Below the pieces are notes generated by a model, which was given only the letters and a program-made list of their open reading frames with translations, searched no databases and was not told where the DNA came from. Positions 55,056 to 64,000 of a stretch of DNA of 64,000 nt are shown here, piece by piece (the first letter of the stretch is position 1; every line of letters starts with the position of its first letter). A program made the translations under genes and the position numbers. This DNA is from Parietichytrium sp. I65-24A (taxonomy: Eukaryota; Sar; Bigyra; Thraustochytrida; Thraustochytriidae): positions 310,001 to 374,000 of the forward strand of contig BLSF01000016.1 in NCBI GenBank assembly GCA_012862575.1, in the 5' to 3' direction.

Positions 55056-56579
55056 TCAGTTGCCAGTGCTTTTGTGCTGGCTTGTCGATCCTAAACCGGC
55101 AGCACTATCGTTTGCAACTTTGTATTTGGAATTCTGGCGGGACGGAGTGGCCACGCGAACGAGAAGAATGGCCGCCATGGCACGACTGACGTGAAACAAG
55201 AGCCAGCGTAGCTCCCAAGACGCAGGTGACGAGTACAATTGCTCTGATGCCATCGGCAACGTTGAAATTACGAGCACAAGGAGTCCTATTCCAGCATGTT
55301 GAATTCGGCGGCAGAGATCGAGCATGGCAAGGTCACTGTGACTTGGGGCAGTTGAGCTTGAAACCATTCCAGGGTTCGGGGACTTTCGCATTGTGCCAGT
55401 CACAAGCTTTGTGAATTTACGGGCTTGAATGATGAAAAAGGTGGCCAAAGTAATCTCCATGAGGAGAAGGATCGCTACTTCCACGACTTGAATCTCTACC
55501 AAGCGCACTGTCCGAGTCAGAATCAATGTGCTGGTGGTGAACGGTACCCCAATCATCATCAGCGCAATACTAACGAAAACAAAGCGGTACCGTGTGAGAA
55601 CCGAGCCTGTACTCGATTTGGATGCTCTTTTCTTCCACGAATTCGTAAAGTCCACCCACACAACCACTATAAATAACCCCGAGCCAACTGTTGGCCCGAG
55701 TAGTAGATCTGTGAAAGCATCCCTCCATAGCGAGCCAAAGTTGCCAGTTCCCCACCATCCCTCATATACAAGGATGAGAGTGAACGCGAATGATGCCAGG
55801 AGATTCGAAGCGCACGCCATCATCGGAACTGGAGCGCGTGCGCCGTTCCAATGAAGCTTCAAGCTTTGGACGCTCTTGTACACAATATATGCGTGAAGCG
55901 CTGGCACGAAAGACCTGAATACTATGGAATATTGCCACGAAGTGATCAGTGCTTTCATCGGGAGGTCGGCCTCCATTTTGAACGCCACCTCAATTTGCCC
56001 GCTCAGGGTTTCGTTCGTAAAGTGAGACTCCCAATTGGACGGGAAAGCGCACTCAAATACGTAAAAATCTTGCTTGAGGTATTCTGTTCGAGAGTAGCCC
56101 ATGTCATCCGTGTACCACAGTCCCAGAGAGTCGACATAGTTTGGCCAATCAAGAGCAACAATCAATCCAGATACATTTTTGTCCAGAAAAAAGTCCAAGA
56201 AGAGTCCAGAGTACACATCGAAGTCTATGCATGGATACCTTTGCCTCGTGCCGGCAGGATCTTCCCTGAGCAGTGTGTCCCAAATGATATTAGGCCATAA
56301 CACAACCTTTCCTTGGAGATCGGTTTCGCAAAACACTTCGGAGCTTATGTCTGTAACCACCTTGCTTTCGAACGATGCGCCATCCCACTGCTTCCCCCAA
56401 AACTTTGACGTAATTCCGCACTTTGCAGAGCCCTCCACGCCAGAGGGTGTGACAAGCTTTGTCTCCCCCACATCCGCCCCACTCTCCTCCAGGAATGCTG
56501 CTCCGACCTTGAGGGCAGACGCGCAATGCAAGTGTGCGACCGTGGCCACGACCAGCAAAGAGAAGCTTCTCTTCATCAC
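55056..56579 (-). CDS. Receptor-like 7TM protein with four-Cys ectodomain, paralogue 1
   Basis: A 507-residue single-exon protein of a family I do not recognise. Signal peptide about 1-22; ectodomain about 23-213 with four cysteines (C54, C84, C117, C177) conserved in all three paralogues and the motifs GSAKCGITSKFWG, KVVLWPNIIWD, YPCIDF, ALDWPNYVDSLGL and YTDDMGYSR; then seven predicted TM helices (about 214-236, 251-272, 291-312, 331-354, 363-385, 427-448, 456-478). Cytosolic loops 2 and 3 and the tail are Lys/Arg-rich (SWKKRASK, ARKFTKL, TPSRQNSK), so the topology is N-out, C-in, like a GPCR. The stretch KVVLWPN...VSGLIVALDW faintly resembles a protease-associated (PA) fold. The GOST family (GPR107/GPR180/Wntless type: secreted-fold domain plus 7TM) is the other comparison. 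Function, ligand and G-protein coupling are unknown. Confidence 0.8.
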   Translation of the reverse strand: MMKRSFSLLVVATVAHLHCASALKVGAAFLEESGADVGETKLVTPSGVEGSAKCGITSKFWGKQWDGASFESKVVTDISSEVFCETDLQGKVVLWPNIIWDTLLREDPAGTRQRYPCIDFDVYSGLFLDFFLDKNVSGLIVALDWPNYVDSLGLWYTDDMGYSRTEYLKQDFYVFECAFPSNWESHFTNETLSGQIEVAFKMEADLPMKALITSWQYSIVFRSFVPALHAYIVYKSVQSLKLHWNGARAPVPMMACASNLLASFAFTLILVYEGWWGTGNFGSLWRDAFTDLLLGPTVGSGLFIVVVWVDFTNSWKKRASKSSTGSVLTRYRFVFVSIALMMIGVPFTTSTLILTRTVRLVEIQVVEVAILLLMEITLATFFIIQARKFTKLVTGTMRKSPNPGMVSSSTAPSHSDLAMLDLCRRIQHAGIGLLVLVISTLPMASEQLYSSPASWELRWLLFHVSRAMAAILLVRVATPSRQNSKYKVANDSAAGLGSTSQHKSTGN

Positions 56580-57536
56580 GCTACGCTTCGCGCTTCATGT
56601 GCAATTCTGCTTTGCCGAGCCTTGCCATTTGACTTGCCCCCTCCCCCCAACCAACTTCTTGCTCTAGTTGTCACGATCTATTCCACGCTTATGCTGGCTG
56701 GCATGTGAGGGCACGAAAAGAGTTGGCATCCCTACCGCTCTCCAGACTCCTCCTCCCACGACAAGTCACTCAGTACACAGTGCAAGCGGAGCAGTTTATT
56801 CCTCCTTACTGTTAATGCGTTTCATGGCAAATCTAAATCTCCACAGCATCCATGTAATCACCATTATTACTATCCGTTCACCCGATACTTGCCGCCACGG
56901 CGGCCGCTACCTCGCAGTCGAGATCGTGACGCCAGTCGCTTTAGGTGTTATTTGACTATCGACGTGTTTGCGACTGACGCGCAACTATTCCATGTTATGG
57001 TTCAATGTTCAATGCTAACTCCACCATCGAGAATCGAGAGAGGTGTGCAGATTATTTCAGAGTGAGCCGAATGAAAAACGGACTCATCAAGCGACCTTAT
57101 GATTATGCTTAGAGGTCGCACTGTGGGTAGGAAGATCAAGTTCGGAGAAACGAACCAGCTGGTATGAAATTGGCGAGTTCGTGAAAGGGCGTTCGAGCTT
57201 TTGAGTCGGAGTAACAGAATATTAGAAAGCACAAGTTGCGTAGCGTGGCCATTCTCCAGTCTGAGAAAAGGCAGAACTCGCAGAAGGAAACGTTGAATTT
57301 GCTCCTTTTCATATATATTCCGCGTGACCTTTTCGCGCTCTTTAAAATACATGATAGGCAAAATCCGCACAAGAAAATGCTCCCTTTCATCCATTCATGT
57401 GCGCCTTTTTCTTGCGCTCTTTGAGAATGGTAGGCAAAAAGAACACAAAATAAGTTTCGCCAAAAGAAGACCAATTGCTTTCCGGTGCTATGTTTTTTAT
57501 TCCTTTTTTTATTTATCGGTTTGGCTCACGAGCGGC
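56580..57536. other. Spacer between 7TM paralogues 1 and 2
   Basis: About 960 bases with no supported gene; upstream region of paralogue 1 and 3' region of paralogue 2. Short frames at 57002-57474 (minus) are AT-rich and unconserved. Confidence 0.55.
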
Positions 57537-59075
57537 TTATTGTGTTTGATGACCGCTGGTCAACTCTTTGCTGACGACGTTCGTGTTCGTCATTCCTGAG
57601 GTCTTTGCATTCCTCTCCTGAGCCGAGTTAGCCGTTTGAACTCGCCGGCTTGCTCTTTTCGTGGGCGTTGCTACTTTCACGAACGCAAAAGATGCTGCAA
57701 CGCGACACGTGTGCAGGAATGTCCATCTCATCTCCCACTGAGCCGGAGTGCGATAAAGGTTGTCCGATGCCATCAGGATCGTCGAAAGCATCAGCATTGC
57801 AATCGAGTATCCAGCATAACGAATTCGAGTGCATCTATCGAGCATTGCCGTGTCCAATTTGCCACTTTGGCTTGCAGCTCCATTGGCAACGCTGTGTACA
57901 AGATGAGTAAATCGCCTTGCTTCGGTCACGAAGAAAATGGCAAGTAAGAGTTGAAAGCACAACAGTGTCGCCGCTAGAGTAATTTGTATGTCAACCAAGC
58001 GAACCGTCCTGGTCAATATACCAGCCACTGTCGAGAACGGAATTCCAATCATTACCGTCGCTACGGTGATGAAGAGCAAGCGGTACCTCGAGAGGATCGA
58101 TTTCGGCCTATTCGAACGAGACGCTCTTTTTCTCCACGAGTGAGTAAAATCCACCCAAACAATAACAATAAACAGTCCAGACCCAACGAGAGGGCTAATA
58201 AGAAGATTTGTGAATGAATCCCGGAGCAGAGACGGCAGATTTCCTGTCATCCACCATCCTTCGTACATGAGGACAGACCCTAGCACGACGGAGGTGAACA
58301 AATTTATCACTATCGCCATCATCGGTATGGCAGCTCTCTTTCTGTGGTCGAGATGGATGCGCAAGCCCTTGTAAGCCCTGACAATGACCATGAAATGTAA
58401 GAACGGGAGCAAGGTTCGGAAAATGAAGAAGTAATGCCAGGACCTCAGCATGACTCGCATAGCAAGATTGGGTTCCATGGTCAGGTCCATCTCGAGGTGA
58501 CCGCTCAGAGACTTGTTTTTAAATGCAGTCTCCCAGTTGGAAGGAAAAGCGCACTCGAACACGAAAAAATCTGCATTCTTGTACTTGCTCCGCGAATGTC
58601 CCATGTCATCAGTGTAAAGTAGACCGAGAGATAGAAGATAGTTTGGCCAGTCAACAGCAACAATCACGCCAGCCACATCCACATCCAAAAAGAAATCCAT
58701 GAAGAAGGGTGCGGAGCTGTCGAAGTCAATACATGGATAGTTTTGCTTTGTCAGTTCCGGCTCCTCCGCAAAATACACATCCCAAATGAGATTGGGCCAC
58801 AGCACAACTTTGTTGGTAAAATTTGTTTCGCAAAAGCTTGGAGAGCTTAGATCTGTCACAAGTGTGCTTATAAATTGTGACCCATCCCACTGACTTCCCC
58901 AGAACTTCGAGGTGATTCCGCACTTTGCCGACCCCGACACTCCTGACGGCCACAATACTTTGCTGCTGCCCAGCTCTGCCCCGCTTTCTTCCAGGAATGA
59001 GACTCCCTTGTCCAGGGCCTGTGCAGTGGCGAACTGCCAGATCAATGCCGTGGTGGCCAGCAGCTTCCCGGCCAT
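57537..59075 (-). CDS. Receptor-like 7TM protein with four-Cys ectodomain, paralogue 2
   Basis: A 512-residue tandem paralogue in the same orientation as its neighbours. I start at the Met at 59075 because MAGKLLATTALIWQFATA is a good signal peptide placed like those of the other two copies; the frame itself runs up to 59180. It shares the four ectodomain cysteines and the motifs GSAKCGITSKFWG, KVVLWPNLIWD, YPCIDFD, DWPNYLLSLGL and YTDDMGHSR, then seven TM helices with EGWWMTGN, GSGLFIVIVWVDF, GILTRTVRLVDIQ and the end motif KVATP after TM7. The basic second cytosolic loop (SWRKRASRS) and Ser/Thr-rich tail suggest regulation by phosphorylation. The membrane half is closer to paralogue 1 than to paralogue 3. 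No frame damage is seen. Confidence 0.8.
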   Translation of the reverse strand: MAGKLLATTALIWQFATAQALDKGVSFLEESGAELGSSKVLWPSGVSGSAKCGITSKFWGSQWDGSQFISTLVTDLSSPSFCETNFTNKVVLWPNLIWDVYFAEEPELTKQNYPCIDFDSSAPFFMDFFLDVDVAGVIVAVDWPNYLLSLGLLYTDDMGHSRSKYKNADFFVFECAFPSNWETAFKNKSLSGHLEMDLTMEPNLAMRVMLRSWHYFFIFRTLLPFLHFMVIVRAYKGLRIHLDHRKRAAIPMMAIVINLFTSVVLGSVLMYEGWWMTGNLPSLLRDSFTNLLISPLVGSGLFIVIVWVDFTHSWRKRASRSNRPKSILSRYRLLFITVATVMIGIPFSTVAGILTRTVRLVDIQITLAATLLCFQLLLAIFFVTEARRFTHLVHSVANGAASQSGKLDTAMLDRCTRIRYAGYSIAMLMLSTILMASDNLYRTPAQWEMRWTFLHTCRVAASFAFVKVATPTKRASRRVQTANSAQERNAKTSGMTNTNVVSKELTSGHQTQ

Positions 59076-59828
59076 GGCGCGGGCCGAGGACACACACAAG
59101 GACGGACCCGACGCAACGCGATGCGCTGTTGGCGTGTGAACAACAACAGCTACAAAACCAACTACAACAACAATTTTCACGATGCGCCAGAAACTTATCG
59201 CCTAGCGTTGGCCTTTATTGAATGAACTACCCTTGCACCAGGAAAAACTCTAAAAGATGCCGTTGAAATGCACTTGCGACACTCGTACGTATCCATTCGC
59301 ACTGGGCGTTTTTAATAATTCATTGCATCCTTTGGCTGGTACCACGGAAATCTCGAGCGCTGGCTAGAATCCCACCTGGCCAAATGTTTCCTTCTCCTTC
59401 GAAGCCACAGGAGGAGGGGGAAAAGAGCCTTGCGTGTTCTTGTTGCACTTCTCAAATACTCAAAATTTGGTCACTCTAACCTTCGCGATGGTCATCTCAT
59501 ACTTGCTTGAGTTCGCTGCGGTCCACAGCTACGAATACTCAACTTTTCGCCCATCCTACCTCAATGCCATAGCGCCAATTTTGCAGTGTTAGCAAACAAT
59601 GGTGACCTGTGGTAATCCCTGCCACCAACCCAACGGCTCACTCCGAAGTGGAGGAAGCCTGCCTCGAGGCTCAGAACAGGAAGATGTTTGGTTTGAAGAG
59701 CTGCTCTTTACGTTATGATCAAGATCAATCTGATGGAAGGATAGAGTCTACCGAGGGTTCACTCCAACGAAGGATAAATACGTGAATTTTTGGCGACGCG
59801 GGTGAATGATTTGGTTCTTGTCAGAAAC
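59076..59828. other. Spacer between 7TM paralogues 2 and 3
   Basis: About 750 bases, no supported gene and no obvious repeat. Confidence 0.6.
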
Positions 59829-61391
59829 CTATTCTTTTAGGGAGTTTGTCGACATCATGGATGATGCTGAACTAGCGTTTCCTACGGAAATATTCTCTTT
59901 TACTGTCTGAGTCGCGCTTTCCTGGAGGGTTTCGTAAGCCACTTTGGTTTTTTTCTTCCTTTTTGTTGAACCAGAATGCGGTGTCGCAACTCTGATGATG
60001 AAATATGACGCAAGCAACCTGCTAAAGTTATATTGGAACCAGAAAATCTCCCAACCAAGGGGCCACTGGAACATGAGTCCGTCAACTGCGAGAAACAATG
60101 TGGAGATGATCAGGTAGACGATCACAAACCCTGTCTGACGTATTTTTCGACACGCTGCGAGCATGGCTTCATCAGCTGCATTGGTGGAGCGAAGAGCGGA
60201 GCTTGCGCGTACGACAGAAAGCACAAGCGATGTGAACTTGCGAGATTGCGTGAAAAAAAATACCGCAAGGACGAGCTCCAATAACAACATGAGGCCTGTG
60301 AGAGCCTCGGTCATGTCGACTACCCGCACGGTTCTCGTCAAGATTAAAGTGGTTGTCGTGGTTGGGGATGCGAACATCAAGCACCCGATAAACACAATCA
60401 AGGGCCTCTTCCTTGTTACGATTGAGGCTTTCGAATCCTTGGCTTTCGCCGAACGCCACTGAGTGGTAAAATCAGTCCACACCAATACTATGAACAATCC
60501 TGAGCCCATGAGGGGACCTAAGAGCACATCTGTCATTGCATCCCGGAACAATGAGTTATAGTTGCCTGTATTCCACCACCCTTCATATGCCAAGATGAAT
60601 CCAAGCACAACTGATGTGCAAATATTTATGAAGATTGCGAGCATGGGCAGAATTGGCTTCTGCGCCTTCCAGTGACGAAGCAACGACTGTAAGCCAGTCC
60701 AGATCACAACGCAGTGCATTATTGGGAGAACAATGCGAAATAAAAAGCCGTATTGCCAAGAGGTGATCTGAACTCTCATTGGAAGATCTTCTTCCATGAC
60801 GAAAGACAGTTCAACCACTCCGCTCAGAGCAGGGTCTGATAATGAAGTACTCCAGTTTTCTGGAAACGCGCACTCAAAGACTACAAAGTCTTGGCTTAGA
60901 AATTTGGTGCGAGAGTAGCCAAAGTCATCCGTGTACAAAAGCCCAAGCGAGTCAACGAAATTTGGCCAGTCCAACGCCACGATGACTCCGCTCACATTTT
61001 TGTCCATAAAGTACTCCAAAAAAAACTTTGTGAAGTCTATGCAAGGATATTGAGCTTGGGTGTTCTCAGGATCACTCGCGTATGAATCGTCCCAGATCTC
61101 GTTAGGCCACAAAACGACTTTGCCGCTCCAGTCTGTCTTGCAGAATTCTTCAGAGCTCATGTCGGTCAATACAGTGCTCTGAAACGTATAGCCATCCTCT
61201 TGTCGACCCCAAAACTTGGAGGAGATCCCGCATTTTGCCGACCCTTCCACGCCTGTTAGCGTTGTTTTGCCAAGACTCTCGCCACTCGGATGCAGGAACT
61301 GAGTTCCTGCGTTCGCTTCGCAGGAGGCAAACAGAGCAGCGGCAAGTACTATTGCAACGAGGCCAGATGAGAGACCTCTCGGGGACGCCAT
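59829..61391 (-). CDS. Receptor-like 7TM protein with four-Cys ectodomain, paralogue 3
   Basis: A 520-residue third member of the array. Start at 61391 gives the signal peptide MASPRGLSSGLVAIVLAAAL; the frame extends 13 codons further to 61430. Same ectodomain cysteines and motifs (GSAKCGISSKFWG, KVVLWPNEIWD, YPCIDF, ALDWPNFVDSLGL, YTDDFGYSR) with a 3-residue deletion after YPCIDF relative to the others. Seven TM helices follow with EGWWNTGN, GSGLFIVLVWTDF and LILTRTVRVVD, then RVATP after TM7. The tail is longer (about 45 residues), with a KRKKKTK basic patch and then Ser/Thr-rich sequence. It is the most diverged copy in the membrane part, so it may be functionally distinct. Divergent from the STAND ATPase gene, 1.4 kb away. 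Confidence 0.8.
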   Translation of the reverse strand: MASPRGLSSGLVAIVLAAALFASCEANAGTQFLHPSGESLGKTTLTGVEGSAKCGISSKFWGRQEDGYTFQSTVLTDMSSEEFCKTDWSGKVVLWPNEIWDDSYASDPENTQAQYPCIDFTKFFLEYFMDKNVSGVIVALDWPNFVDSLGLLYTDDFGYSRTKFLSQDFVVFECAFPENWSTSLSDPALSGVVELSFVMEEDLPMRVQITSWQYGFLFRIVLPIMHCVVIWTGLQSLLRHWKAQKPILPMLAIFINICTSVVLGFILAYEGWWNTGNYNSLFRDAMTDVLLGPLMGSGLFIVLVWTDFTTQWRSAKAKDSKASIVTRKRPLIVFIGCLMFASPTTTTTLILTRTVRVVDMTEALTGLMLLLELVLAVFFFTQSRKFTSLVLSVVRASSALRSTNAADEAMLAACRKIRQTGFVIVYLIISTLFLAVDGLMFQWPLGWEIFWFQYNFSRLLASYFIIRVATPHSGSTKRKKKTKVAYETLQESATQTVKENISVGNASSASSMMSTNSLKE

Positions 61392-62782
61392 CCCCGATGC
61401 CCTGGAACTATCACAGCAAGCACCACGCAATCGGTCTGCTCTGCCTCAGCAGCGCTGCTGCCTGCCCAAGTGCAACAGCTGCTCGACCGGTGCCCGGTCG
61501 GCGCACCCTATTCTTTTCGCGAACTAGTTTCACAGATTAATCGCATTAACAGCGAGTACGATCTTGAGTTTGTATGAGTCGCCTCAAAGCGACCTGATAT
61601 GACCTGACGGTCGCTTCATTTCAGTTTCTAGCCATGCGTTCCAATCGTGTGATGCCTTTTTGAGGTGGCTGAAAAGGCACTTCAAGTCTTGATTGACATG
61701 AGAAACTGCCACATCACAATGTACATTGCCAGATCTTGATAGCATGAAACGTCTCTAGCCAAAAAGTTGAATTCACCTTATTTCGCGACAAACAATGTAC
61801 CAGATAATAGGAGCCTTCCCAGTGTCACGGACTGAGAAATTTCTCTCGGCTGTATGCTCGCCACACAAAGAAAGAAAAAAAGAAAGACTCTCTTTGACAC
61901 ACACTGGTAACCCTAGTCAATGCAGCAGCAGCTGTGAGCTGACCGCAATTTCAGCTCTTGACTCGAAAACCGGATTCACGTCCTGCAAGCAAAACTGATT
62001 GTGAGGGTCTGGTCTCTGTGGCCGTTGGGAACTGAACGGAATTGTTGCGACCGTCACTGTCAATGCACAACGCTTCCGATCATCTAACAAGCCGAGTTAA
62101 GCATAGTACCCAGTCTGTACACTAACTGTAGAGCAGTACCAGTAGCGGTTCACGTGTGCTCGTATGCGATTCTGATTTTTTCCCTTCCTGCTGTTCCCTC
62201 CGCTACAGTAAAGTACTAAGTCATTACAGGTACTGGTACTGACTGTGTAAAATTCTGCTGCTAGCTGCTAGCTACTAATAACATTAATAATGACAATGTA
62301 GCAGTCATTGATGATAACGTTTCGTTGAACACGTTCAACAGCTTGAACATGTTCCAATGAACATGTTCTTTGAGTGAGAAGTGTAGGGGAAGTTGAATGT
62401 TGATAACAAGGAGGTGCAAAGAGAGCGAGTCAGAGTGTGCCAAGCCCGAGAATCGCGCCACTAGCTTTCGTGCAGAGACATATTCTGACAAGTTGGAGAG
62501 GCGCAATCTAATGTTTGTGGATTGTCGATTGTGAATTGGGTGTGGATTGTAAATTGTGAAACTTCGAGCGCGGGATTCCGCGCGAGTTAAGTCTGTAGCC
62601 ACGAGCACAGGCGAGCAGCTGCACACTCGGCGGCTTCGGAAGTGCGTAAAGGGTCTCCAGAGAACGAATGCCGCTACAGGGGTCTCTGGGAAAGCTCGGC
62701 TAGGCCAAGGAAAGCGGGACACATGGCATTGGCGTGGGAGGGCAAGCAGTGAGCCGCGATCCGGCTTTATTGACTGCCAGGG
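61392..62782. promoter_or_regulatory. Divergent intergenic region between 7TM paralogue 3 and the STAND ATPase
   Basis: 1.4 kb with no supported gene; it must hold both promoters. It includes a cluster of three GAACRYGTTC palindromes (62327-62368). An open frame on the minus strand (62261-62839, 192 codons) overlaps the ATPase start and looks accidental. Confidence 0.5.
62327..62368. promoter_or_regulatory. Cluster of three GAACRYGTTC palindromic elements
   Basis: GAACACGTTC at 62327-62336 (inside a longer GTTGAAC/GTTCAAC inverted repeat, 62324-62339), then the perfect palindrome GAACATGTTC twice, at 62345-62354 and 62359-62368. Three near-identical 10-bp palindromes within 42 bases of an upstream region look like binding sites for a dimeric regulator. 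Which of the two flanking genes they serve is not clear; they are about 415 bases from the ATPase start. Confidence 0.5.
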
Positions 62783-64000
62783 ATGGGTCGAGACCATGAC
62801 GAGAGCCACCTCAAACTCGGCGTAATGGAGGCGGAGCACGAAGCGTTTGCATCGCAGTTGATGGAGTGGATGCCCCTGATCATGGACGAAAGGATGCTGG
62901 AGAAAGTTAATGCGGAAGTAGATTTAGCCGGAACGACCGGTCGTCCGATGGTCGTCATTCATGGAGAGCAAGGCGTGGGCAAATCGACGTTTGCGGCATT
63001 TTGGCTTCGCAGGCTTGAAATTAGCATGCTCGCTCCTGTAGGCGAGGCAAAGTACAGGGCGATGAGTACGCGGGATCTCGCACGATCGATGACGAACGCA
63101 AGTATGAGTCTGCACTCCTCTCGGACAATGAAAAAGCGCGGCAAGACGGCAATCGTATTTCAACATTACACAAGAGTTTGCAGAGAAAGTCTATACCTCT
63201 CCACATTATTATTTCGCCTCTGTCACTTCCTGAAGGAGGGTTGCAGCTTGGGCACCAAATTGAATGTGAAGAGGAAGTGTAGAGAGCTTATCTTAGATTT
63301 GCCAACATTCTTAGAGGCCGTTTCGCGCTCCAAGAAAGCACTCAAGGTAGTCATTGTGTTAGACGATATCGAATTTTTGCAGGATGACGATGGCAAACCT
63401 ATCGATCCGGTCGCATGGCTTCCGCGCCAGATTCCAGCGTGCTTCAGAATCTTGTGTACGTGTACCTCTCGAGACAAAAGCCGAGCAATCGCAGCTCGAA
63501 AAAGCCTAGTGACCAGTATAGAAGATGCCAAAACGGAGTACAGCGAGAAGGAGATGGAGGAGATGCTGCATTATTCTCGGCATCGGTCGTGGATCGAACT
63601 TGAGCGAAGAGAGGCCAGCTTTATTGAGCTACCTGTGCAAATTTGCACACCAAGGCTTCGGGAGACATTTTCCCTGCTCAACAACGACGTGAATAGGCTG
63701 TTCAAGTGGTCTTCAACCCTTCAAGAAGCATTGACTGAGCACTGTGTAAATGTACCTGCACTTTTCTTCGGCTATCTGCACGGTATACTTTGCGCAGTTG
63801 TATATTTAAAGTTCGGCAGCAAGCAGAGCGAGTTGCAAAATGAGCAGGCTACTTTATTCGCTGAAAGCTTTGCACTTGAACTTTTGAAAAACTGTATTGG
63901 GGTGGGGTCGCTCTTGGACGCGGCCTTGGAGAAGATGGAAAGCATGATCGAAACGAGGCCAGACCGGGCAGATCTGGGCCTCATTGGACACCACTTGCTT
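62783..64000 (+). CDS. NACHT/STAND-type P-loop ATPase, 5' part (cut by window edge)
   Basis: Open without a stop from the ATG at 62783 to the window end (406 codons); a second possible start is at 62825. A short N-terminal helix is followed by a P-loop NTPase: Walker A GEQGVGKST (61-69), a segment VFQHYTRVCRESLYLSTLLFR (about 120-140) in the place where NACHT proteins have their H-F-x-G-x-S-x-x-S motif, Walker B VVIVLDDIEFL (189-199) with two consecutive Asp, and WLPRQIPACFRILCTC (about 212-227) as the sensor strand. This order matches the NPHP3/TEP1-like group of NACHT ATPases, which act as signal-switch scaffolds, usually with C-terminal TPR or WD40 repeats. That part would lie beyond the window. 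Function unknown; possibly ciliary or immune-like signalling. Confidence 0.72.
   Translation, partial: MGRDHDESHLKLGVMEAEHEAFASQLMEWMPLIMDERMLEKVNAEVDLAGTTGRPMVVIHGEQGVGKSTFAAFWLRRLEISMLAPVGEAKYRAMSTRDLARSMTNASMSLHSSRTMKKRGKTAIVFQHYTRVCRESLYLSTLLFRLCHFLKEGCSLGTKLNVKRKCRELILDLPTFLEAVSRSKKALKVVIVLDDIEFLQDDDGKPIDPVAWLPRQIPACFRILCTCTSRDKSRAIAARKSLVTSIEDAKTEYSEKEMEEMLHYSRHRSWIELERREASFIELPVQICTPRLRETFSLLNNDVNRLFKWSSTLQEALTEHCVNVPALFFGYLHGILCAVVYLKFGSKQSELQNEQATLFAESFALELLKNCIGVGSLLDAALEKMESMIETRPDRADLGLIGHHLL

Noticed and set aside
62261-62839. 192-codon minus-strand frame
   Set aside because: It overlaps the start of the NACHT ATPase and the palindrome cluster, and has no recognisable domain.
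63060-63282. Alternative +1 frame inside the NACHT gene that also reads smoothly
   Set aside because: It closes at a stop near 63282, whereas the chosen frame carries the NACHT motifs on both sides of this stretch.

Overview
The window is nuclear DNA from a protist. The large protein-coding genes are mostly intronless. Four short introns (83 to 116 nt, GTAAGT or close donors, AG acceptors) were placed by reading frame and family alignment. The gene set combines eukaryotic trafficking and cytoskeletal genes (p24/TMED cargo protein, dynamitin, BAR-like protein, tetraspanin), a two-transmembrane class III nucleotide cyclase with a large ectodomain, a plant-type acetylornithine deacetylase, an FCS-like zinc finger and a phosphatase-gelsolin protein. 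This mixture, the low intron density and the long simple-repeat-rich spacers fit a thraustochytrid or labyrinthulid stramenopile best. That is an inference from gene content (about 60 percent sure), not a marker-gene assignment.

Layout: 1-2.4 kb is gene-poor; a p24 protein lies at 2.4-3.2 kb, followed by a 6 kb spacer. An FCS-like zinc-finger gene (9.3 kb), acetylornithine deacetylase (11.1-12.8 kb, three exons), a nucleotide cyclase (13.0-16.4 kb, minus), an LRRC57-like protein (18.7 kb) and a tetraspanin (19.8-20.6 kb, minus) follow. 20.6-27.5 kb is gene-free. Then come a RING protein (27.5-29.2 kb), a full ABCA transporter (31.3-36.4 kb), a phytanoyl-CoA dioxygenase-like protein (36.6-37.8 kb, minus), an OSCA/TMEM63-like channel (40.0-42.1 kb), a BAR-like protein (42.4-44.6 kb, minus), a rhomboid protease (46.9-48.1 kb), a dual-specificity phosphatase with gelsolin-like repeats (48.8-51.4 kb, minus), dynamitin (52.8-54.0 kb) and a small two-TM protein (54.1-54.5 kb, minus). 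The right end holds three tandem paralogues, all minus strand, of an unrecognised receptor-like family: signal peptide, four-cysteine ectodomain and seven predicted TM helices (55.1-61.4 kb). Divergent from them, and cut by the window edge, is a NACHT/STAND-type ATPase (62.8 kb onward).

The assembly has three single-N seams (17772, 25716, 40028). At the first two the flanking sequence is repeated on both sides with small allele-like differences, so the apparent 0.9 kb and 1.5 kb direct duplications are probably unmerged haplotype overlaps. The third interrupts the start of the channel gene and changes its frame.

There is no operon logic. Functionally the window is rich in signalling and membrane proteins (cyclase, 7TM paralogues, tetraspanin, channel, phosphatase, ABC transporter). 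The receptor-like array beside a STAND ATPase is the most likely undescribed system here.
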